Shown here piece after piece: positions 32,580-41,493 of a stretch of 48,134 nucleotides of DNA. Location: the NCBI GenBank assembly GCA_019747905.1, contig JAIEQG010000019.1, positions 1 to 48,134 of the forward strand. The letters run 5' to 3'. Position numbers and translations under genes: made by a program. The notes beneath the pieces were generated by a model, which did no database searches, was not told the DNA's origin, and worked only from the letters and a program-made list of their open reading frames with translations. Each line of letters opens with the position of its first letter. Position 1 is the first letter of the stretch. This stretch comes from Burkholderiales bacterium. GTDB lineage: Bacteria; Pseudomonadota; Gammaproteobacteria; Burkholderiales; Ga0077523.

Positions 32580-32918
32580 TCATCCGCGGCGGTAGCCGGG
32601 TCCCCTCGGCTTGCCGACGTGGTGTCCGCCCATTACTTCTCCGGAAGATGCGTCCACCAGCACTTCGCGGTGGTTCGAACCCGCCGCCAGGTCCACCCGG
32701 TAGGCGAGGGCCCCAGCGTGCCGATCCAGCACGACACTATCGGCCTTGCCGCCGTAAGTCCATTCTGCCGTGGCTTTCGCATCGGCCGCACTGACGGCTG
32801 GAGCGGCCCCGATCTCGGGGCCTCCGATCATCTTGGGTTGATGCCCTGCGAACGCGGGCGCGGCGCTGGCCATCAACAGAGCCGTGAGCGCTAGTCCGCG
32901 AATGTCGATCGTGATCAT
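32580..32918 (-). CDS. Small secreted PepSY-like protein
   Basis: The protein has 112 residues. The ATG at 32918 follows GAAAGGAAACGC. The signal peptide (IRGLALTALLMASAAPAFA) is followed by a short region and a PepSY-type strand pair (ADSVVLDRHAGALAYRVDLA; REVLVDASSGEVMGG), the family's typical xVxVDAxxGxV end. PepSY proteins are periplasmic and often linked to two-component systems of metal or envelope stress. It is the second gene in the run that leads to the response regulator, 55 bases after the first PepSY gene. Confidence 0.8.
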   Translation of the reverse strand: MITIDIRGLALTALLMASAAPAFAGHQPKMIGGPEIGAAPAVSAADAKATAEWTYGGKADSVVLDRHAGALAYRVDLAAGSNHREVLVDASSGEVMGGHHVGKPRGPGYRRG

Positions 32919-32938
32919 GAGCGTTTCCTTTCAGAGAA

Positions 32939-32961
32939 GGGGCGATCCGGACGATCGCCCC
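32939..32961 (-). terminator. Perfect hairpin between the two PepSY genes
   Basis: A 9-bp perfect stem (GGGGCGATC / GATCGCCCC) with a 5-base loop (CGGAC) lies 12 bases after the first PepSY stop codon. On the minus strand it is followed by TTCTCT, a weak T-rich tail, so partial termination is likely. Confidence 0.6.
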
Positions 32962-32973
32962 AGTGGTTGATCC

Positions 32974-33318
32974 CTACTTCATTTCCTTGCGATGCTCGTG
33001 CCGGTCGTGCCGGTCCTCCTTGCTGGACAGAACCTTGCCGTCGGTCGCGTCCACGCGAACGTCGAACACCTTGTCGTTCGCGACCACTTCCACGCTGTAG
33101 ACGGGGCCCGACTTCTCGCTTTCCAGCTCGGCGCGTGCGGCGCGCCCCTGAGCGTGCTTCTCGGCGGTGCCGATCGCGTCCACGAGGGCGATCTTGGCCT
33201 TGGCCAGTTCGGCGACGGCGTCATTCTCATGGCCGTGATGGTTGCCCGCGAACGCAGCGGCCGACAAGGCCGTGGCGGACACGAGAGTGGCGATCGTGAG
33301 GTAGTGCTTGGTCTTCAT
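32974..33318 (-). CDS. Secreted PepSY-domain protein
   Basis: The protein has 114 residues. The ATG at 33318 is preferred over 33324 because AAAGGAGATGACC fits it exactly. The signal peptide (MKTKHYLTIATLVSATALSA) ends near AFAGNHHGH. The mature part is one PepSY domain: an AVAELAKAKIALVDAIGTAE helix, then VYSVEVVANDKVFDVRVDAT and DGKVLSSKED. Both ends are His-rich (NHHGHEND; DRHDRHEHRKE), suggesting metal binding. It is the first gene of the PepSY-two-component-efflux run, and a QseB/PmrA-like box lies 69 bases upstream, so the system probably controls its own head gene. Confidence 0.88.
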   Translation of the reverse strand: MKTKHYLTIATLVSATALSAAAFAGNHHGHENDAVAELAKAKIALVDAIGTAEKHAQGRAARAELESEKSGPVYSVEVVANDKVFDVRVDATDGKVLSSKEDRHDRHEHRKEMK

Positions 33319-33387
33319 GGTCATCTCCTTTGGTTGATTGGCGGTGGGCTCGATGCCCGACCACGATTGCCATCATCCGCGCCGAAA

Positions 33388-33404
33388 CTTAAGTGATTCT
33401 TACG
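33388..33404 (-). promoter_or_regulatory. QseB/PmrA-like operator box upstream of the PepSY gene
   Basis: On the plus strand it reads CTTAAG-N5-CTTACG; on the coding strand CGTAAG-N5-CTTAAG. The following bases TTTCGGCGCG match those behind the box at 183 (TTTCGCCGTG). It ends 69 bases before the start codon at 33318. This is the expected autoregulatory site of the response regulator at 31851. Confidence 0.7.
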
Positions 33405-33598
33405 GTTCGCGAGAGGCGGGGTCGGTGTCGGGTCGGTCGCTTCCACGGCACGAAGGGGCGCGCGTTGTCTCATGCGCTGCGTCAACCGGCCCATGTCACG
33501 ACTCCGTCGGGCCCCAAGGGGAACACCAATCCATTGAGGCGCTTTGCTCGATCACGACTTCCAACTCGAGGCCGGATCGCGGGGATCTGCGCGCGGCG

Positions 33599-34870
33599 TC
33601 AAGCTACGGCGCGAACGCGCAGCAAGGCGAGCGTTCCGGCGAGCATCAGTACGGCCGCGAGACCGAAGCCGGCCGTCGGCGAGACCGTGGTCCATACAAC
33701 GCCCACTGTCGTGCTGGAAAAGAACTTTGCGATGCCATTGATCGATCCGAGTGCCCCGAAGCTCATCGTCAGCGAGCCGCCGTGCACCATCTCCGCCGTG
33801 ACCGTGGACTCCAATGTCTCCTGTACGGCGACGTAGAGTCCGGCAACGAAGAACACGCCCGCCAGCATCACGACGCTGTCGGTTTGCGACCAGAAGGCGA
33901 CCACTGTGAGAACCGCGGCCAGGGCTCCAAGCGCGTAACCGGCGCCGAGCATCGTCAGGTGGCCGATGCGGTCCGCCAACAGGCCGACCGGGTACGAGGC
34001 GGCGACTTGCACCAGGTTTCGCCACACGTAGAGCAGCCCAGCCACTTGGGCTGCATGCACGATACCCAGTGATCGCGTGAGCAGCGTGGTAGCCGCCAAG
34101 ATCAGCAGGGAATGCGAAAAATCGCCAATGCCGAAGAGGCCGACTGCGCCGAGATATCGCTTGAAGCGCCGGGGTAGGCTTCGCAGCGTACCGAAGAACT
34201 TCAACTCCGGGTTCGGGGAATGTCCCGGATCGCTCACCAACGCCAGGAACGCAAGCACCGCCAGCGCACCCGGGAGGACGGACAACCAGAGTACTAGACG
34301 GAACGGGGCGGCCGCATCGACGCCGTGCAGACCCTGTGCCCACTCCAGCAGGCCGACACCTAGCAGCGGTCCGACGACGGCACCGACGGTGTCCGCGGCT
34401 CGGTGGAAACCAAAGGCGCGACCGCGCGTTTCGGCCGTCACCGCTTGGGTCACGATGGCGTCGCGCAAGGGACCGCGCAAGCCTTTTCCGAACCACGAGA
34501 CGACGCGGCCCAGAAGCAGCAGCGGCCATCCGGCGGCGAGGGCGATCAGGACCTGGCCGGCGGGTGTCATCCCGTAACCGACCAGCACGAGCAACTTTCG
34601 GTGGCCGACCTTGCTCGCGACGAAGCCGGACACCATCTTGGTGAGACTGGCGACGGCATCGGCAACGCCTTCGATCAACCCGAGCGCAGCAGCCGGAATG
34701 CCAAGCACCGCGAGAAAGCCAGGCAGAATCACGGTTGTGGTCTCGTAACAGAAGTCGCCCAGCGCGCTGGTGATGCCCGCACCCGCCACCGTGGCGTTGA
34801 GCCATCCGCCGGATGGCGCGGGCACGCCGGGTGGAGATCCGATCTCGCTTTCAGGGCGCGGATCTGGCAT
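33599..34870 (-). CDS. Major facilitator superfamily transporter
   Basis: The protein has 423 residues from the ATG at 34870, which has GGAGCACGACGAG before it; an upstream ATG at 34900 would add 10 residues. There are about twelve hydrophobic helices. The loop between helices 2 and 3 reads SGFVASKVGHRKLLVLVGYG, the MFS G-x3-D/V-x-G-R/H-R-K motif, repeated in the second half as PVGLLADRIGHLTMLG. A RGRAFGFHRAADTVGAVVGP motif in helix 5 is typical of drug or metabolite exporters of this type. The substrate cannot be told. It stands alone between two intergenic regions, downstream of the czc operon. Confidence 0.9.
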   Translation of the reverse strand: MPDPRPESEIGSPPGVPAPSGGWLNATVAGAGITSALGDFCYETTTVILPGFLAVLGIPAAALGLIEGVADAVASLTKMVSGFVASKVGHRKLLVLVGYGMTPAGQVLIALAAGWPLLLLGRVVSWFGKGLRGPLRDAIVTQAVTAETRGRAFGFHRAADTVGAVVGPLLGVGLLEWAQGLHGVDAAAPFRLVLWLSVLPGALAVLAFLALVSDPGHSPNPELKFFGTLRSLPRRFKRYLGAVGLFGIGDFSHSLLILAATTLLTRSLGIVHAAQVAGLLYVWRNLVQVAASYPVGLLADRIGHLTMLGAGYALGALAAVLTVVAFWSQTDSVVMLAGVFFVAGLYVAVQETLESTVTAEMVHGGSLTMSFGALGSINGIAKFFSSTTVGVVWTTVSPTAGFGLAAVLMLAGTLALLRVRAVA

Positions 34871-35249
34871 CTCGTCGTGCTCCGGATTCGATCGATGCAA
34901 CGAGCCACTGACGTCTGGGAGCGTCGGCAGCGATTTCGCGACATCTCGAGTTCATCCCGACCCCTTGAAGGCGACACATGCGGCACAGTGGTCAGGGGCA
35001 CACGATGATGACGGTGGGCACGCCCGCACTGCGTGGTACCACCGGCCAAGGACTGAACATTGTAGGTCGATGTCGTTGGCTCCGGGTGACCACGTGAGCA
35101 GCTTCGGCATCCGCCGGGATGAGAATCGGCATACACCGGCCGAACGCCGCTTGCTGAGTTGGCAGTAGCACGAATAGTCCGGGGTATTCCAAGGTGCGAT
35201 CACCAAGCGCACCCCAAGTCTGTCGCCCCGATTTCGCACTTGCTTCTTC
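34871..35249. other. Intergenic region between MFS gene and czc operon end
   Basis: This 379-base stretch has no open frame with a ribosome binding site or recognisable product. It should hold the MFS promoter and the czc operon terminator; neither is clear from sequence. Confidence 0.4.
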
Positions 35250-35687
35250 CTAAGCGAGCGCCGCAACGGCAGCCGCTACCAGCGTATACCGTGCGACCTT
35301 TGCGATGGTGACCAGCGCCAGGAATGTGGTTAACCGCTCGCGCAAGACACCGGCGATGACCGTGAGCGGATCGCCAATGACCGGCATCCAACTGAGCAGC
35401 AATGACCACTTGCCCCAACGCCTGTACCAGCCTTCGGCGCGTTCCATTTGAGGCGGCTTCACCGGAAACCAAGACCGGTCGCGGAAGTGCTGGATACTTC
35501 GACCCAGTATCCAGTTGACCGTTGAGCCGAGCACGTTCCCAGCGCTGGCGATCGCCACCAACAAGAGCGGAGAGCCAGCGTCGGCTAGAAGCAGGCCGAC
35601 CAAAAGTGCTTCCGATTGAAGCGGCAGCAGAGTTGCCGCTGCGAAGGCAGTGCCGAACAACGTGAGATACACCGCAAGGTCGCTCAC
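35250..35687 (-). CDS. YqaA/DedA-like small membrane protein
   Basis: The protein has 145 residues. The GTG at 35687 overlaps the stop codon of the MFS gene by 4 bases (GTGA), and AAAGGATG lies just upstream. Helices at about 5-25, 30-55 and 85-140 and the motifs PLQSEALLVG, GNVLGSTVNWILGR and SWMPVIGDPLTVIAGVLR match the YqaA branch of the DedA/SNARE-associated family. These proteins affect membrane lipid flipping and cation tolerance. It is the last gene of the czc operon. Confidence 0.88.
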   Translation of the reverse strand: MSDLAVYLTLFGTAFAAATLLPLQSEALLVGLLLADAGSPLLLVAIASAGNVLGSTVNWILGRSIQHFRDRSWFPVKPPQMERAEGWYRRWGKWSLLLSWMPVIGDPLTVIAGVLRERLTTFLALVTIAKVARYTLVAAAVAALA

Positions 35688-37045
35688 GGATCTACATCCT
35701 TTCGAGGTGCTCGGTCTGGCTGTGGCCATTCCGGGTGATGACTGTCGATTCCGTACACGTGACGGTGACGGAAGGAAGCACCGACGCGGACCGCGTCCGA
35801 GATGTGCGGATGGTCGTCCGACAGATTTGCGTGCTCGTGTTCCACCTCCGCCGGGTTGCTACGCGGCCAGAACCGGCAGGCGGCTACCGTCGCGGCCGCC
35901 GCGATGGCTGCCAGTAGGACAAAGGTGGGCGGCATCCCCATCGTGGTTCCGAGCCAGCCGGCGGCTGGATAGGTCACGAGCCAGCAGGCGTGCGACAACG
36001 CGAACTCGGCCGCAAACAGTGCGGGCCGGGCTTCGGCATCAGACGATCGACGCAGCAGCCGTCCCGAAGGTGTCTGGACGAGCGAGTAGCCGAAGCCGAT
36101 GCTGAACCAGATAGCGAGAAGATACCCGTACCTGAGCACGGCGCTGCCCGCAACAAGGGCCAAGACCATCAGAACGGCGCCACGCACCATGAGTGTCCGG
36201 TCGGTCATGCGCTCCAGAAGTCGAGGTAACAGCAGCGCTGCGACGATCGAGCCGCTGCCGAATGCCGCCAAGGCTATGGCGGTCGCATGCTGCGTCAGCG
36301 CCATGTGTGCCTGAACGAGTACGACGGTGTTGACGATCACCATCGCACCGGCGGCGGCAGCCGCGAGGTGCAGTGCCAGAAGGCCGCGCAACCGCGGCGT
36401 GGCCAGGTAGATGCGGATCCCGCGCGTCGTTGCGTCGTAGATGCTCCGCCGCTCGCTCGATTTCACCCTAGGCAAGTGGACGGACAAGACCAGGGCTGCA
36501 GACAGGAGAAAGCCCACGGTCGTTCCGACGAACAACCCGCTGAAGGTCATCATGGATAGCAACGCTGCGGCCGCAAGTGGGCTTGCCACGCTCTCGAGAT
36601 CGTAGGCGAGTCGCGACAGCGACAGCGCCCGCGTGTACTGGACCTCGTCCGGAAGTACCTCGGGGATGAGTGCCTGGAAAACCGGCGTGAAGGCGGCCGA
36701 GGCCGCTTGAAGGAAAAAGACGACCAGATAGACCTGCCAGATCTCGGTAACGAAGGGCAGAACCAGCACCACGCACGCCCGGACCAGATCCAGCGACACC
36801 AGTAGCGCCCGCCGAGGCAATCGCTCTGCGAAGGCGACCGCGACGGGCGCTACCACGACGTAGGCCACCATCTTGATGGCCAGTGCTGTGCCGAGAACCA
36901 TGCCAGCCTGCCCGCCCGCCAGCTCGAACGCAAGTAACCCAAGCGCCACGGTCGCCAACCCCGTACCGAGTAGCGCGACGACCTGTGCCAGGAACAGATG
37001 CAGATAGACTCGATTGGAAAGGATCGATCCCGACGTAGGTGTCAT
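35684..37045 (-). CDS. MFS efflux protein with His-rich C-terminus (metal-linked)
   Basis: The protein has 453 residues. The ATG at 37045 follows GGAGTACGCCC. It is an MFS protein of the DHA3/EntS-like type (helix-2/3 loop AVAFAERLPRRALLVSLDLV; PEVLPDEVQYTRALSLSRL). The last 50 residues leave the membrane and carry about nine histidines (EVEHEHANLSDDHPHISDAV, FRHRHVYGIDSHHPEW). Similar His-rich tails are known in the nickel exporter NreB, so export of Ni2+ or Co2+ is a reasonable inference. It lies 48 bases after czcA and overlaps the YqaA-like gene, as part of the czc operon. Confidence 0.88.
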   Translation of the reverse strand: MTPTSGSILSNRVYLHLFLAQVVALLGTGLATVALGLLAFELAGGQAGMVLGTALAIKMVAYVVVAPVAVAFAERLPRRALLVSLDLVRACVVLVLPFVTEIWQVYLVVFFLQAASAAFTPVFQALIPEVLPDEVQYTRALSLSRLAYDLESVASPLAAAALLSMMTFSGLFVGTTVGFLLSAALVLSVHLPRVKSSERRSIYDATTRGIRIYLATPRLRGLLALHLAAAAAGAMVIVNTVVLVQAHMALTQHATAIALAAFGSGSIVAALLLPRLLERMTDRTLMVRGAVLMVLALVAGSAVLRYGYLLAIWFSIGFGYSLVQTPSGRLLRRSSDAEARPALFAAEFALSHACWLVTYPAAGWLGTTMGMPPTFVLLAAIAAAATVAACRFWPRSNPAEVEHEHANLSDDHPHISDAVRVGASFRHRHVYGIDSHHPEWPQPDRAPRKDVDP

Positions 37046-37093
37046 GGGCGTACTCCGTACCGCCGTTCGGGCCGAAACAGCTCTGCCGTGCGA

Positions 37094-40000
37094 TCAGGCG
37101 CCATGGGCCGACGGGGTCGCCGTTGGCGCATCGAGCGGGCGCGCATACTTGCGCAGCGCGACGGCGGATATCGCAGGCAAGACGAACAACGTGAGCAGCG
37201 TGGATGTGATCAGTCCACCGATGACTACTGTTGCAAGCGGGCGCTGGACTTCGGCTCCCGTGCCGGTCGCGATGGCCATTGGTACGAAGCCCAGGCTCGC
37301 GACCAATGCCGTCATCAGCACCGGACGCACGCGCTCCAGCGCTCCTGAGACGACGGCAGCCGGGACGGCTTGGCCGCCGTCGATGCGATGGCGGATCGCG
37401 CTCATCATGACGAGCCCGTTCAGCACGGCGACGCCTGAAAGCGCGATGAAGCCTACGGCGGCGCTGATCGAAAACGGGATTCCACGCAACCACATGGCGA
37501 AGACACCTCCCGCCAGTGCCATCGGTACGGCCGTGAACACCACCAGCGCGGGCGCGGTGCCGCCAAGAGCCATGAAGAGCAGCGCGAAGATGAGCACGAA
37601 ACACATGGGCACGACGATGGCCAATCGCGCGGACGCGGACTCCAGGTTCTCGAACTGCCCGCCCCAAGCCGAGAACGTGCCCGGCGGTAGGGGAACCTCG
37701 GCGATGCGGGCCTTCGCTTCGGCGACGAACCCGCCCAGGTCGCGCTCACGGACATTGGCCTGCACGATGACCACTCGCCTGCCGTTTTCGCGCCGTATCT
37801 GGTTGAGACCTTCGGTGTAGTCGAAGCGCGCCACTTCGCGCAACGGAATGGAGGAGGCGGTCGTACCGCCATTCGATGGCAGCATGACCGGAATTGTCCC
37901 GAGAACCTCGACATCGTCGCGCAGCGAGTCCGGCAGGCGGACTACCACGTCGAAGCGACGATCGCCTTCGAACAGCACACCGGACTGCCTTCCCCCGAGC
38001 GCGGCAGCGATGGTCGCTGCAATCTCCTCCACCGGCAACCCGTATCGTCCGGCAGCCTGGCGGTCGACGCGGATGTCGAAAGTCGGCGCTCCAAGGGTTT
38101 GTTCAGCTTGAACGTCCGCGCCGCCCGGAACAGCCTTGAGAATGGAGGCAATGCGGATCGCCGTCGCGTTCATGGCTTCCAGATCCTCGCCGTAGAGCTT
38201 GATGGCGACGTCCGACCGAACCCCGGCGATCAGCTCGTTGAAACGCATCTGAATCGGCTGCTGTATCTCCCAACGGCTGCCGATGAGCGGCCGTGTCTTC
38301 TCCTGCATCCGGCGGAGCAGGTCCTCCTTGGTCCGCACCCCAGGCGGCCATTCACTTTCGTCCTTCGGGATAACGTAGGTGTCCGACGCGTTCGGGGGCA
38401 TCGGGTCCGTCCCGAGATCGGCGTTGCCGGTCTTGGAGAACACGAACGCCACCTCCGGAAGGCTTGCGAGAGCCTTCTCGATTCGAAGCTGCATGTCTTT
38501 GGACTGCTCGACCGACGTTGAGGGAACCCGGAAAGCCGTGACAATCACGTCCTTTTCGTCCAGCTGCGGCATGAACTCCTCTCCGACGGTGGTGAACAGC
38601 GCGACGGCCAGTCCAAACGTCGTCGCGGCGACGGTCACCACAGGAATCGGGTGTGCGACCGCCCATGCGAGCAGGGGCAGGTAGCGCGCCTTAAACCAGC
38701 GTATGGGCTTCACCTCGGTCTCCGTGATGCGTCCGCGCACCAGGAGCGCGACCATCGCGGGCACGAACGTAATCGAAAGTACGAAGGCGCTTGCTAGAGC
38801 GATCATCAGCGTGATGGCCATCGGGCCGAACGTCTTGCCCTCCACGCCCTGGAAAGTGAGCAGTGGCACGAACACGAGGAGGATGATTGCCTGGCCATAC
38901 ACGGTGGGGCGTACCATCTCGCGTGCAGCCAGCGTCGTTTCTTCCAGGCGCTCCTCGAGGGCCAGAGGCCGACCTTCGATTGCTTGACGTTCGGACAGAC
39001 GACGCAAAGCGTTCTCGACGATGATCACTGCCCCATCGACGATGAGTCCGAAATCGAGGGCGCCCAAGCTCATGAGATTGCCGGACACGCCAGCCCGGTA
39101 CATGCCGGCGGCGGTCATCAGCATGGTGATGGGAATGACCGCCGCCGTGATCAGCGCCGCGCGGACGTTGCCAAGGAGCGCGAACAGGACTGCAATCACC
39201 AACAACGCCCCTTCCACCAGATTCGTTGCGACGGTCTCTATGGTGGCATTGACCAGTTTGGATCGGTTGTACGCAACCTTGGTCACCACGTCCGGCGGGA
39301 GTGACGCGCTGATACTCTCCAGTTTGGCCGCGACACGAATGGCCACGGTGCGGCTGTTCTCACCGGTCAGCATCAGGATGGTCGAAATCACTGCTTCCGA
39401 GCCCATCTGGCTGCCTGCGCCGGTGCGAACGGCGCCGCCGACGATCACACGGCCCACATCGCGAACGCGGACAGGAATGCCTGCCCGCGTCGCGATCACC
39501 GCATCTTCCACGTCCGTCAGCGAGCGGAGCCGCGCATCGGCACGGATCAGGAAGCTCTCGCCCGCGCGGCGCACATAGTTCGACCCGACCGAGAGGTTCG
39601 ATCGGGCGAGTCCTTCGGACAGCTCGACGAATGACACGCCATAGGTGCGAAGCGCAGTCAGATCGGGCTCCACGACATACTGCTTCACGTAGCCGCCGTT
39701 CGAATCGACACCGGCCACACCCTTCACCGTGCGCATCTGGGGGCGAATGACCCAGTCCTGGACCGTTCGCAGGTACCCGGCCAAGGCCACGGTCGTTCCG
39801 AGGTGCTCGCCTTCCGGCGTCAGGTACGACCCATCCGGCTGCCAGCCCGGAACGCCGGCACGCGCGTTTGCCCCGACCCCGCCCGGGTGGGCAAAGGCGA
39901 CGCTGTACATGAAGATTTCGCCGAGGCCGGTCGTGACGGGTGCGAGTTGAGGCTGCACGCCGCCCGGCAGCGTCTCGGTGGCGCGTATCAGTCGCTCGGT

Positions 40001-40330
40001 AACTTGCTGCCGCGCAAAGTAGATGTCGGTTCGGTCGGTGAACACCGCCGTAACCTGGCTGAAACCGTTTCGCGTGATCGATCGGGTCATCTCGAGCCCG
40101 GGAATGCCAGCCAATGCCGTTTCAATCGGAAACGTGACCTGTTTCTCCAGATCCTGCGGGCCGAATCGCGGTGCGAAGGTGTTCACCTGCACCTGCTTGT
40201 TCGTCACATCCGGCACCGCGTCGATCGGCAGCAAGGTCGCCTGCCAGAGTCCGAATACGACGATCAGGACGGTGAGAAAGGCAATCAACCAACGTCGTCG
40301 AACCGACACCGAAAGGATGCGATCGATCAT
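37094..40330 (-). CDS. czcA: CzcA-type heavy-metal RND pump
   Basis: The protein has 1078 residues. The helix-IV signature DFGLIVDGAVIIVEN (residues 426-440) holds the two aspartates and glutamate essential in CzcA and defines the heavy-metal subclass. The rest follows the RND plan: N-terminal helix, two periplasmic loops (YAxxQVTERL, TLGAPTFDIRVDRQAAGRYG) and twelve helices. It exports Co2+, Zn2+ or Cd2+ from periplasm or cytoplasm using protons; CnrA/NccA (Ni/Co) cannot be excluded. ATGA overlap with czcB. Part of czcI-czcC-czcB-czcA-MFS-yqaA. Confidence 0.94.
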   Translation of the reverse strand: MIDRILSVSVRRRWLIAFLTVLIVVFGLWQATLLPIDAVPDVTNKQVQVNTFAPRFGPQDLEKQVTFPIETALAGIPGLEMTRSITRNGFSQVTAVFTDRTDIYFARQQVTERLIRATETLPGGVQPQLAPVTTGLGEIFMYSVAFAHPGGVGANARAGVPGWQPDGSYLTPEGEHLGTTVALAGYLRTVQDWVIRPQMRTVKGVAGVDSNGGYVKQYVVEPDLTALRTYGVSFVELSEGLARSNLSVGSNYVRRAGESFLIRADARLRSLTDVEDAVIATRAGIPVRVRDVGRVIVGGAVRTGAGSQMGSEAVISTILMLTGENSRTVAIRVAAKLESISASLPPDVVTKVAYNRSKLVNATIETVATNLVEGALLVIAVLFALLGNVRAALITAAVIPITMLMTAAGMYRAGVSGNLMSLGALDFGLIVDGAVIIVENALRRLSERQAIEGRPLALEERLEETTLAAREMVRPTVYGQAIILLVFVPLLTFQGVEGKTFGPMAITLMIALASAFVLSITFVPAMVALLVRGRITETEVKPIRWFKARYLPLLAWAVAHPIPVVTVAATTFGLAVALFTTVGEEFMPQLDEKDVIVTAFRVPSTSVEQSKDMQLRIEKALASLPEVAFVFSKTGNADLGTDPMPPNASDTYVIPKDESEWPPGVRTKEDLLRRMQEKTRPLIGSRWEIQQPIQMRFNELIAGVRSDVAIKLYGEDLEAMNATAIRIASILKAVPGGADVQAEQTLGAPTFDIRVDRQAAGRYGLPVEEIAATIAAALGGRQSGVLFEGDRRFDVVVRLPDSLRDDVEVLGTIPVMLPSNGGTTASSIPLREVARFDYTEGLNQIRRENGRRVVIVQANVRERDLGGFVAEAKARIAEVPLPPGTFSAWGGQFENLESASARLAIVVPMCFVLIFALLFMALGGTAPALVVFTAVPMALAGGVFAMWLRGIPFSISAAVGFIALSGVAVLNGLVMMSAIRHRIDGGQAVPAAVVSGALERVRPVLMTALVASLGFVPMAIATGTGAEVQRPLATVVIGGLITSTLLTLFVLPAISAVALRKYARPLDAPTATPSAHGA

Positions 40331-41493
40331 TGCGACGTCTCCTTGGCCAGTTCCGCCTTGAGCAGGAACGCGTTTGCGCTGGCGATCGGCGTACCCGGCT
40401 CTATTCCGGCGAGGATCTCCACCATGCCCGCGCTCCGGCGGCCAAGCTGCACGTTTCTGGCCTCGAAACCTTGTCGAGTACGTGCGAAGACGACGCTGCG
40501 CCCTCGCAGCGTCTGCACGGAGTCCTGCGAGACGGTGATGGTCGGTGAGCCGTCATTGCCGCGAGCCAGGATGCGGACACGCACCAACTGACCGGGCACG
40601 AGTGCCGATGCGCCATCGGCAGGCAGGATCACGACGGTGGCTTGTCGTGTCGCCGGGTCGACAGCCCCGGTCGAGGTAACCACGCGACCTTGAAGCGTCG
40701 GGCTGCTCGCCGCAGAGACCTCCACCGGGTCACCGGCTTGGATTCTCGCTGCATCCGCCGGCGGGAGGCTTGCTTCGATTTGCAGCCTGCGCGCGTCGAC
40801 AACACGGAACAGCTCGACGTCGGCTTGCACGTAAGCTCCCAGGTTGCCGAAAGCACGGGTGATCCGGCCGTCGATCGGACTTACGACTGCTGCCGAGCGA
40901 CCATCCGACGCCACGCCCGCCACCCTTTCGGCGGCTGCAGCGCGGCGAGCCTCGGCTACGGCCACCCCCAGGTTCGCCTCTGCAGTTTCGTAGTCGGCGC
41001 GGGGCGACACACCTTGCTGCAAGAGTCTTGTCTCGCGCTCCAACTGCCTGCGGGCAAGTTCCACGCGAGCGTCCGCTGCACTGCGCTCGGCGGCGATCGC
41101 CGCAGCATCGCGGCTTTCGACCAGGGCGATCACTTCGCCTTTGCGCACCGGATCGCCGATGCGCTTGCCGACACGTACGATGGTGCCGGCAGCCCGCGTG
41201 GTCAACACGGCCTCGGCGCCCGGGGTCGATGCGACGGTACCGGATGCAAGGATGTTCGACGTCAAGTCAACCGTGGTTGCGGGCACGACGCCGATCTCCG
41301 ATGCCGCAATCTCGGCATCGGACATCGACACCGCGTCCGTCGATGCTGCGGCTTCGAGCTTGTCTACGGCAGGCGCGACCTCGTCCCGTGGCGATGGCGG
41401 AAACGACACCCATGCAACGCCAATACCCGCGGCGAACACCGCCACCAGCAGCAATGCGAACGGTATGAGGGAACGAATACGGGGCATCTTCAA
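40327..41493 (-). CDS. czcB: CzcB-type periplasmic adaptor
   Basis: The protein has 388 residues. A membrane anchor (about 9-30, IPFALLLVAVFAAGIGVAWV) is followed by the split lipoyl domain (TTRAAGTIVRVGKRIGDPVR; AAVVSPIDGRITRAFGNLGA), a helical hairpin (about 130-195) and beta-barrel parts (LQIEASLPPADAARIQAGDP). Overlaps of 4 bases (ATGA) with both neighbours show tight coupling. It joins CzcA to CzcC. The His-rich N-terminus seen in some CzcB proteins is absent. Confidence 0.93.
   Translation of the reverse strand: MKMPRIRSLIPFALLLVAVFAAGIGVAWVSFPPSPRDEVAPAVDKLEAAASTDAVSMSDAEIAASEIGVVPATTVDLTSNILASGTVASTPGAEAVLTTRAAGTIVRVGKRIGDPVRKGEVIALVESRDAAAIAAERSAADARVELARRQLERETRLLQQGVSPRADYETAEANLGVAVAEARRAAAAERVAGVASDGRSAAVVSPIDGRITRAFGNLGAYVQADVELFRVVDARRLQIEASLPPADAARIQAGDPVEVSAASSPTLQGRVVTSTGAVDPATRQATVVILPADGASALVPGQLVRVRILARGNDGSPTITVSQDSVQTLRGRSVVFARTRQGFEARNVQLGRRSAGMVEILAGIEPGTPIASANAFLLKAELAKETSQ

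Noticed and set aside
34952..35266. Possible small gene in the gap upstream of the MFS gene
   Set aside because: No ribosome binding site, no recognisable motif and overlap with the end of the YqaA-like gene.
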